Shown here one piece after another: positions 57,480 to 64,000 of a DNA stretch of 64,000 nt. The stretch is from Paenalcaligenes niemegkensis (lineage in GTDB: Bacteria > Pseudomonadota > Gammaproteobacteria > Burkholderiales > Burkholderiaceae_B), in the NCBI RefSeq assembly GCF_022230885.1, contig NZ_JAKGCT010000002.1, forward strand, positions 248,001 through 312,000, in the 5' to 3' direction. The position numbers were made by a program, and so were the translations under genes. Below the pieces are notes generated by a model. That model searched no databases. It worked only from the letters and a program-made list of their open reading frames with translations, and was not told the DNA's origin. The stretch's first letter is position 1. The number at the start of each line of letters is the position of its first letter.

Positions 57480-57946
57480 GACCGTTGCTCACTATCGTCC
57501 AGAATAGGTTGAATGCGTTTGCCAATGTTGGCGAAGGCTTGCAGCATGGACTCAATCTCCTGATCACTAAGATCAACCAGAATATCCGTCTCGACGTGAG
57601 CCAGAACTTTGCGAATTTTTGCCACCGAGTTTCGACCTGCAGGTGTGATGAAGATCAGTTTGGCCCGTCGATCTGCCTCGTCAGCGCGTCGTTCAATCAA
57701 AGCGCCTTGCTCAAGAATATCCAAAAGCCTGACCAGGCTAGACTCTCGCAGACCCACCCGCAAGGCCAGCTCTTTCTGCTGTACTCCATCCCCAAGCTCG
57801 TGCAGCCGTATCAAAGGTGCCCAGGTGGCATCTGTCAGACCCGTTTGCGCCAGGCTGTGATCCAGCGCACGGCGCCAGCGACGGGCAAGCTCAACGAACT
57901 GAACACCAAAGCGTTCGCGTGCAGAAAAAGAATTATGAGAAGCCAC
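57476..57946 (-). CDS. MarR-family transcriptional regulator
   Basis: 156 aa with the MarR winged helix (QKELALRVGLRESSLVRLLDIL, wing RRADEADRRAKLIFITPAG). It overlaps the start of the FUSC exporter gene, and such repressors usually lose DNA binding when the exporter substrate is present. A 20-bp palindrome just upstream (57962-57981) is its likely operator. Confidence 0.9.
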   Translation of the reverse strand: MASHNSFSARERFGVQFVELARRWRRALDHSLAQTGLTDATWAPLIRLHELGDGVQQKELALRVGLRESSLVRLLDILEQGALIERRADEADRRAKLIFITPAGRNSVAKIRKVLAHVETDILVDLSDQEIESMLQAFANIGKRIQPILDDSEQRS

Positions 57947-57961
57947 TTGATTCTGATTAAA

Positions 57962-57981
57962 ATAATTAGGATCCTAATTAT
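57962..57981. promoter_or_regulatory. Palindromic operator, likely for the MarR regulator
   Basis: A perfect 20-bp inverted repeat, ATAATTAGGA and its complement, 16 bp upstream of the marR start codon and 79 bp upstream of the AEC transporter start. It is the size and form of MarR-family operators and could control both divergent genes. Confidence 0.65.
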
Positions 57982-58059
57982 ACTAAAAAAAATGTTGTGC
58001 TGTCTATTACACTTGGCCCTTGTATCTTCCTGCCCGCTTCTCTTGGACGACTCCGCCTA

Positions 58060-58958
58060 ATGCTTGTGACTGTGCTTTTGATCCTGCCCGACTTTATGCT
58101 GATTGCTCTGGGGGCGGTCCTGCGTCATTTTTTAGGCTACAGCGCCGAGTTTTTCCGCTATACCGAAAAGCTTGTTTATTACCTGCTTTTCCCCTCTTTG
58201 CTTTTTTACTCTATTTCCCACACCTCGCTGGCAGGTGGTCAGACCTTGAGCTTGTTCATCGCAATCAGCGGGGTCATCGCCACAGGCGTCGTGGCCGGAT
58301 GGCTCGCCCTGCTCTTTGTTCCTGCCGACCCGCTTAAGCATGCCTCGGTAGTGCAATGTGCTTTTCGCTTCAATACTTATTTAGCGCTGTCGCTCGCTAC
58401 TGAGCTTGGAGGTAAGGAAGGGCTAGGGCTCATGTCTGTCATGGTTGGCCTGGCAGTGCCCTTGGTGAATATTCTGGCGGTTCATGCCTTAGCCAGAGGA
58501 CGCCAACGCAAAATTGCTGTTGAACTCGTCACGAACCCCTTGATTATGGCTACCCTGTTGGGTCTGTGCTGGAACCTTTTGCAGCTCCCCTCCCTAAACC
58601 CGTGGACTTAAGCTTGTCCCGCCTGGGAAGCTGTGCATTGCCCATAGGCCTGCTGTGCGTCGGGGCTACCATTTCCCTGCGTGCTTTAGATGGAGCAAAA
58701 AAACTAGTGGTATGGATGGTTGCCAGTAAACTGCTGGTGTTGCCTCTCAGTGCGCTGGCGATTGCCCATTTTATGGGGCTACCGCCCCTAGAAACCAATA
58801 TGCTGATTTTATTTGCTGCGGTTCCTACGGCTTCATCTGCCCACGTGCTGGCGGGTCGTATGGGTGGAGACGCACAACTGGTAGCCACCACCATGTCGAC
58901 AGGAACCTTAGTAGCAGCATTAAGCTTAACTTTATGCATCCGTTATTTGTTTATTTAA
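58060..58958 (+). CDS. AEC-family transporter (one apparent frameshift)
   Basis: 299-aa inner-membrane protein of the auxin efflux carrier family with about ten transmembrane segments in two halves. The family segments LVYYLLFPSLLFYSISHT and AFRFNTYLALSLA lie in the N-terminal half, and LPIGLLCVGATISL in the second. The break is in the C4 run at 58587-58590; one more base gives QLPLPKPVDLSLSRLG. The start ATG at 58060 overlaps the stop of a 22-codon frame (57992-58060) by TAATG, so translational coupling to a leader peptide is possible. Divergent from marR across the palindrome. Substrate unknown, probably a small dicarboxylate or amino acid. Confidence 0.85.
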
Positions 58959-58971
58959 TTAGGACAGCGCC

Positions 58972-59517
58972 ATGTCAACGACGCGCGAGCCGCTGGCAAC
59001 ACTGCAGCTATATGCGGCCGATGAAGCAGTAACACAACATTTGGCAGAACTACTGTCCCCCATCGTTTGTGGGAAAGATGCCCTTCAGCGACCGGAAAAT
59101 TTCAAAGCTGGTGGGCATATACACCTCGAAGGCGACCTCGGAGCAGGTAAAACAAGCTTTACGAGGGCTTTTTTGCGCAAAGCTGGGGTCACAGAACGAA
59201 TTAAAAGCCCTAGCTATGCCCTGATTGAAAGCTATAATCTTTCTAGCTTAAATGCCTATCACCTTGATTTTTATAGATTTAGCGACAGCCGAGAATGGCT
59301 AGACGCTGGTTTTCGTGATATTCTGCAGGAAAACGCTGTTGTGCTAATCGAGTGGCCAGAGAAGGCGGGCAAGTTATTACCCCTGGCCGATTTAACAATC
59401 AAGCTCGACTATTGCGAACCCGGCAGGCAAATACAACTTGCGGCATACAGCAAAAAAGGAAAAGAATGGCTAACAACACTCAAACCTCTGCTCAGGGAAT
59501 TTCCACTACAGGATTAG
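58972..59517 (+). CDS. tsaE: tRNA threonylcarbamoyladenosine biosynthesis protein TsaE
   Basis: P-loop ATPase of the TsaBDE complex that makes t6A at position 37 of ANN-decoding tRNAs. The 181-aa protein has Walker A LEGDLGAGKTSFTRAFL, KSPSYALIESY, YHLDFYRFSD and VVLIEWPEKAG, all typical. It overlaps amiC by 52 bp, and tsaE-amiC-mutL-miaA is a conserved proteobacterial order. Confidence 0.93.
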   Translation: MSTTREPLATLQLYAADEAVTQHLAELLSPIVCGKDALQRPENFKAGGHIHLEGDLGAGKTSFTRAFLRKAGVTERIKSPSYALIESYNLSSLNAYHLDFYRFSDSREWLDAGFRDILQENAVVLIEWPEKAGKLLPLADLTIKLDYCEPGRQIQLAAYSKKGKEWLTTLKPLLREFPLQD

Positions 59518-60824
59518 CGCGTCGTCGCCTTGTAGCCTCAGCAACAACTTTAATGCTGTTGCCTGTTTTCCCTCGCGTCGCGCATGCAAACTCCATCGTC
59601 GCTGTACGTACCTGGCCCGCTGATGAGTACACTCGTGTCACGCTCGAAATGGATAGCGAGCTCAAAGCCGAGCACTTCACTCTCGAGAACCCCCACCGCA
59701 TGGTGGTGGATATCGAAGGGCTGACCATTAATAGCACCCTCAACGAGCTTGTCTCAAAAGTGCGTGCCAACGATCCCTATATTTCGTCGGTTCGAGTGGG
59801 CCAGAACCGGCCTAATGTGGTGCGCCTGGTGCTTGATCTCAAGCAGCCCATCGCTCCGCAAATCTTCACGCTCAAGCCCGTGGGCGAGTATAAGTATCGC
59901 CTGGTACTCGACCTGTACCCGCGCATGGCTCAAGATCCATTGCTCGCGCTTCAACAGTTCGATGACAACGATCCATTGGCTGATGTGCTGGAAAGCCTGG
60001 CTAAATCCCAACCTGCCGTACCGGTTCCATCCGTCAAGGGGCAAGAAGTACCCCGTATTGCCAAGCCTGCTCCGCCACCCGAATCTCCTGTGCCTCAAAT
60101 CAGTCCGGCTCCGGGCAAGGGAAGGCCCATTCTGGTAGCGCTAGACCCGGGTCACGGTGGTGAAGATTCCGGGGCCATTGGCCCTGGCGGCACCCGGGAA
60201 AAAGATGTGGTTTTGCAAATTGCCCGACGCCTTCGCAAACTGATCGATGCGCAGCCCAATATGCGCACCTACCTGACTCGCGATAACGATTTTTTTGTCC
60301 CTCTTCAGGTTCGGGTGCAAAAGGCCCGGCGTGTCAAAGCCGATTTGTTTATTTCTATCCACGCCGATGCCTGGATTAAACCCACTGCGCGTGGGTCCTC
60401 CGTCTATGCGCTATCGCAAAATGGGGCTACGAGTACCGCAGCACGATGGCTCGCCAACAAAGAAAACCAAGCTGATTTGGTGGGCGGGGTCAATATTGCT
60501 ACGCACAACAAGCAAGTTGCTCAAGTTCTGCTGGATCTCTCTACAGCGGCTCAGATTAATGACTCGGTACGAGTTGGTTCGGGCGTGCTGTCGGAAATTG
60601 GCAAAATCAACCGGCTACACAAACGCCAGGTAGAGCGCGCGGGCTTTGCTGTGCTTAAAGCACCCGACATCCCGTCTATTTTGGTTGAAACAGCCTTCAT
60701 CAGCAACCCGACCGAAGAGCGGCTGCTAAAAAGCCCCGCCCACCAAGACAAGATCGCTCGTGCCCTGCTGTCGGGCATCAACAACTATTTCAGTTCAGGT
60801 GTTGCCCTGGCAAATCGCAGCTAG
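59466..60824 (+). CDS. amiC: N-acetylmuramoyl-L-alanine amidase AmiC
   Basis: Zinc amidase that splits septal peptidoglycan during daughter-cell separation. 452 aa: an N-terminal Tat signal (ARRRLVASATTLMLLPVFPR, mature after VAHA), an AMIN domain (about 40-140) that targets the septum, a Pro-rich linker, and an amidase_3 domain with zinc ligands in VALDPGHGGEDSGA and later ADLFISIHADAW and VETAFISNPTEE. The start at 59466 is chosen because AAGGAAAAG precedes it and the signal peptide begins there, although it lies inside tsaE. Confidence 0.93.
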   Translation: MANNTQTSAQGISTTGLARRRLVASATTLMLLPVFPRVAHANSIVAVRTWPADEYTRVTLEMDSELKAEHFTLENPHRMVVDIEGLTINSTLNELVSKVRANDPYISSVRVGQNRPNVVRLVLDLKQPIAPQIFTLKPVGEYKYRLVLDLYPRMAQDPLLALQQFDDNDPLADVLESLAKSQPAVPVPSVKGQEVPRIAKPAPPPESPVPQISPAPGKGRPILVALDPGHGGEDSGAIGPGGTREKDVVLQIARRLRKLIDAQPNMRTYLTRDNDFFVPLQVRVQKARRVKADLFISIHADAWIKPTARGSSVYALSQNGATSTAARWLANKENQADLVGGVNIATHNKQVAQVLLDLSTAAQINDSVRVGSGVLSEIGKINRLHKRQVERAGFAVLKAPDIPSILVETAFISNPTEERLLKSPAHQDKIARALLSGINNYFSSGVALANRS

Positions 60825-60854
60825 TGCGTCTTTCAGCACTGATTATATAGATCG

Positions 60855-60940
60855 AAGCCTGCATGGCTGATTCCGTCCAAAAAACCAAGTAGTAATCTGG
60901 TGTTTTTTGGGGACTCAGAACGGCAGGCTTTTTTTGTTTT
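60855..60940 (+). terminator. Long hairpin terminator after amiC
   Basis: Outer stem AAGCCTGC/GCAGGCTT (60855-60862 with 60923-60930) encloses a second stem, CCAAAAAACC with GGTGTTTTTTGG (one bulge). The T-tract TTTTTGTTTT follows. The size (about 75 nt) and two-part fold are larger than a simple terminator, so a small RNA derived from the 3' end of amiC is possible. Confidence 0.75.
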
Positions 60941-61146
60941 TACCTGCCAGCACACTTATTTACCGGCGCTTGTGGCAGCACACCCTTTAACAATTTTCCA
61001 AAACACACCATATTGCTCAAGCCATAGCCCCAGAGTCTGATCGATATGTAAAATCATAGATAGATTTAAAAATTAGTGCGCTGCCAAATAAAGACACATC
61101 ACAGCTTCTACCCTGACTTGTCTTGTCAAAACGAGATTTATTAAAT
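60941..61146 (+). other. Intergenic region upstream of mutL
   Basis: About 200 bp, holding the mutL promoter presumably. I see no clear -35/-10 pair; the mutL start lacks a strong ribosome binding site. Confidence 0.35.
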
Positions 61147-63026
61147 ATGACCCCACGTCGTTCCATCGCCGCCTTACCCGACCTGCTGGTTAGCCAGATC
61201 GCCGCCGGGGAAGTCATCGAGCGGCCCGCCTCTGTGCTGAAGGAGCTGCTCGAAAATGCCATTGACGCCGGAGCCAGCAGCATTGAAATCCGCCTGGATG
61301 GCGGCGGTATACGTCGGATTGCCGTCAGCGACGACGGACACGGCATTGCCCATGATGAGTTAGCGTTGGCTTTCACACGACACGCCACCAGCAAAATTCA
61401 TTCATTATCAGAGTTGGAGTCAGTCGCTTCAATGGGGTTTCGTGGCGAAGCCCTCGCGTCTATCGCATCCGTGGCGCGTACTACGTTACGCTCTCGCACT
61501 GCCGACGAAGCCCATGCCTGGCAGATCGAAGGCCTTGGCCTTGCACCTGAGGCTGCCAGCGGTACCCAGGGCACCACCGTCGACGTGCGTCAGTTATTTG
61601 ACAGCATCCCTGCGCGACGAAAGTTTCTACGTACTGAAAACACCGAGTACGGGCATTGCGTGACCGCACTGGAACGCATTGCCCTGTCCAAACCCGACAT
61701 CGCCTTCAGGCTGTTTCACAACGACAAAGCCACACGCCACTGGCGAGCAGGAAGCATCGGACAACGCATTCTCGATGTGCTGGGCGAAGAGTTCGTCAGC
61801 CACAGTATCAGTGTGGAACAAGAGCAAGGGCTTATTTCCTTGCACGGTCTGGTTATCCGGCCTGCCTTTGCCCGTGGACGCAGTGATCTTCAATTTCTAT
61901 TTGTTAATGGCCGTTTTATTCGTGATCGCACAGTCTCACACGCTATTCGTCAGGCGTACTCTGACGTGCTGCATGGTGATAGGCAGCCAGCCTATGTGCT
62001 GTACTTGAATATTGACCCAACCACCGTTGACGTAAACGTGCATCCCGCTAAACATGAAGTTCGTTTTCGCGACTCGGGAGCCGTCTATCAGTTTGTAGTT
62101 CGCACCCTGACGGCTGCCTTGGCCGAAAGCCAGGCTGGCGCAGTCTCTGCAGACGAAAGCATCATCACTGCCGGCACCGCTGAACAACAGGTGATACCCG
62201 GCCACACGGGCACGGCCTCTGGCTCCCTCGCAGAGCCTACCCTAAATCGTGGCACGTTTAGTTCTAGTTTTGGGTCAGGCTATGGGCGTCAGCAAAGCTT
62301 TGGCACAAGCCCTCAATCGGTGGCACAGCACGAAGCGAACTGGCAAAAGCTGTACGCTCCCTCACTGACACACCTGCTCTGAGTGAGCCCAGCCCTATCA
62401 CACCCGCCCAGCAGCCCACAGGGGCTCACGATGGGCTGAATGATCTACCTATGGGAATGGCCATTGCCCAACTGCACGGCATTTATATCCTCTCGCAAAC
62501 ACGACAAGGCTTAATTTTGATCGACATGCATGCGGCCCACGAACGCGTTATGTATGAGCAGCTTAAACAGGCCATGGACAAGCGCGACCTGCCATGTCAG
62601 GAACTCCTTGTGCCTGTCGTGTTTCAAGTCACTGAAACTGAAGTTGCCCTGGTTGATGAGCACCATGACACCCTACAAGAGCTAGGCCTGACGCTAAGCG
62701 CCGCTGGGCCTGCTTCGCTGGCTGTCCGGGCGGTCCCGGCCCTGCTGGCTCGCGGTGATATCGAGTCTTTGGCACGCAGCGTCCTGGCCGACCTGCAGGC
62801 CATTGGCGGCTCTGAGCATTTGGCACGCCAGCGGAACGAGCTACTGTCAACAATGGCCTGCCATGGCGCCATTCGTGCCAACCGTCGACTCACCCTCGAC
62901 GAAATGAACGCTCTGTTGCGAAAAATGGAACAGACTGACCGCGCCGATTTGTGTAACCATGGACGTCCTACGTGGGTATATTGGTCAATACAAGAACTCG
63001 ACAAGCTGTTTTTACGCGGTCAATAA
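61147..63026 (+). CDS. mutL: DNA mismatch repair protein MutL (one apparent frameshift)
   Basis: MutL is the GHKL-ATPase matchmaker of methyl-directed mismatch repair. The N-terminal ATPase has [33 protein letters not shown] and [14 protein letters not shown], and [11 protein letters not shown] marks the end of the transducer domain. The C-terminal dimerisation part includes [20 protein letters not shown]. The frame is lost in a C3 run at 62359-62361. One more base gives [16 protein letters not shown], and the joined protein is 626 aa. Its stop is directly followed by the miaA ATG. Because the gene is a DNA-repair gene I checked whether loss could be real; the pattern matches the other repairs, so an error is more likely. 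Confidence 0.92.
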
Positions 63027-63968
63027 ATGCAAAAAACCGTTATCTGTCTAACCGGTCCTACCGCCGCCGGTAAAAGTGCCGCTACCCATGCCATCGCGGC
63101 TGAATGGCCTGTAGAAATCATTGTCATGGATTCGGCCACGATTTACCGCCAGATGGATATTGGTACGGCCAAGCCCAGCGCTGAAGAACAAGCCTCGATT
63201 CCACACCATCTGCTCGACATACGAGACCCCGCAGAAAGTTACTCTGCCGCCGCCTTCGTAAGCGATGCGCAGACTCTGATAGATGCCATTTTCAAGCGCG
63301 GCAATTACCCGCTGTTATGTGGTGGGACCCTGCTTTACTACAAAGCCTTGCGTGAAGGCCTTAGCGATCTGCCGGAATCCCGGCCAGATATCAGAGCGCA
63401 ACTGGATCACGAAGCCTTGCTTCAAGGCTGGCCAGCCATGCACGCGCAATTAGCACACGTGGATCCGGTCACTGCTGCTCGTCTGGCTCCTAATGATAGT
63501 CAACGCATTCAGCGTGCGCTTGAGGTTTATCGAATCAGCGGCCGACCGCTATCGTCCTGGATTCTCGACGCTAAACCTGCCCCCAAGGGAGCCAGCCTCC
63601 ACTATCACACCGTCAGTCTGGAGCCTTCTCAACGTCAGGTGCTGCATGCGCGCATTGCCGCTCGCTATCAAACGATGATTGAGCAGGGTCTGCTCGGCGA
63701 AGTTGACGCGCTGTATGAACGGGGCGACCTCGGGATCACCATGCCTTCTATACGGTGTGTAGGGTACAGGCAAATCTGGGACTACCTGGAAGGCTCGTGC
63801 TCGCTGGACGAGGCTATAGAAAAAGCGATTATTGCCACCCGCCAGTTAGCAAAACGACAGCTTACGTGGTTACGCAGCGATGCTCAGCGTGAGGTTATTG
63901 ATTGCCTGGATGAACATCGAGCAGCCAAAGTGGTTCAGAGCGTTTCACAGCACTGGCCGCTAACGTAA
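63027..63968 (+). CDS. miaA: tRNA dimethylallyltransferase MiaA
   Basis: MiaA adds dimethylallyl to A37 of UNN-decoding tRNAs. The 313-aa protein starts MQKTVICLTGPTAAGKSAAT (P-loop), then VMDSATIYRQMDIGTAKPS, and LLCGGTLLYYKALREGLSDL, the family signatures. RCVGYRQIWDYLEG and TRQLAKRQLTWLR complete it. Starts immediately after mutL; ended by a 30-bp palindromic terminator. Confidence 0.96.
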   Translation: MQKTVICLTGPTAAGKSAATHAIAAEWPVEIIVMDSATIYRQMDIGTAKPSAEEQASIPHHLLDIRDPAESYSAAAFVSDAQTLIDAIFKRGNYPLLCGGTLLYYKALREGLSDLPESRPDIRAQLDHEALLQGWPAMHAQLAHVDPVTAARLAPNDSQRIQRALEVYRISGRPLSSWILDAKPAPKGASLHYHTVSLEPSQRQVLHARIAARYQTMIEQGLLGEVDALYERGDLGITMPSIRCVGYRQIWDYLEGSCSLDEAIEKAIIATRQLAKRQLTWLRSDAQREVIDCLDEHRAAKVVQSVSQHWPLT

Positions 63969-63996
63969 ATAAAGGTAGCCGCGGCTACCTTTATTT
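63967..63996. terminator. Perfect palindromic terminator after miaA
   Basis: A 30-bp perfect palindrome centred on CCGCGG, with A/T-rich outer arms that give A-rich and T-rich flanks on both strands. It overlaps the miaA stop codon, and can terminate in either direction. Confidence 0.8.
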
Positions 63997-64000
63997 ATGA

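Noticed and set aside
1..64000. Split genes as pseudogenes or signs of genome decay
   Set aside because: All breaks are one missing base in a homopolymer, including in essential glmM and folP, with perfect frame restoration. Sequencing error is the simpler explanation.
1..64000. CRISPR arrays, insertion sequences, prophage or toxin-antitoxin genes
   Set aside because: No regularly spaced repeats, transposase motifs, phage structural genes or recognisable toxin-antitoxin pairs were found.

Overview
The window looks like chromosome from a betaproteobacterium of the order Burkholderiales, most like Alcaligenaceae. The evidence is gene order (carA-carB, greA, yhbY, rlmE, ftsH, folP, glmM; tsaE-amiC-mutL-miaA; dnaX-ybaB-recR) and protein sequence, not a database search. 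Most of it is core metabolism and information processing. The notable part is a methanol-oxidation and PQQ block at about 37.4-54.8 kb.

Layout. 0-6 kb: glmM, folP, ftsH and rlmE on the minus strand, yhbY divergent, then greA with a terminator in its own leader. 6-14 kb: a uracil/xanthine permease, an AfuA/FbpB-type ABC importer with a LysR regulator, and a histidine phosphatase, lying between greA and carAB. 14.5-23 kb: carB, carA, transaldolase, and an SsuABC/TauABC-type importer. 23-32.6 kb: recR, ybaB, dnaX, the 4.5S SRP RNA gene (ffs), and an AddAB-like helicase-nuclease pair. 32.7-37.4 kb: modE, modABC, xerD, ybaK. 37.4-54.8 kb: glutathione-dependent formaldehyde dehydrogenase, mxaFJGIRSACKL (Ca-type methanol dehydrogenase and its maturation genes), a convergent pqqABCDE operon, a proline-iminopeptidase-like hydrolase and an AcoR-like regulator whose AAA+ domain is degenerate. 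55 kb: a tRNA-Arg(CCU) gene interrupted in the anticodon loop by a group I intron of about 212 nt. 55.5-64 kb: FUSC exporter with MarR regulator, AEC transporter, tsaE, amiC, mutL, miaA.

How it fits together. The pqq products make the cofactor of MxaFI. MxaG takes electrons from the enzyme. MxaR/S/A/C/K/L are the usual assembly and Ca-insertion group. The formaldehyde formed can enter the glutathione pathway through the adjacent dehydrogenase.

Sequence quality. Eighteen genes, many of them essential, are split by 21 frameshifts. Each is repaired by adding one base to a short homopolymer, and each repaired gene is then an exact multiple of three and of normal family length. I treat these as base-calling deletions, give joined coordinates, and do not call the genes pseudogenes.
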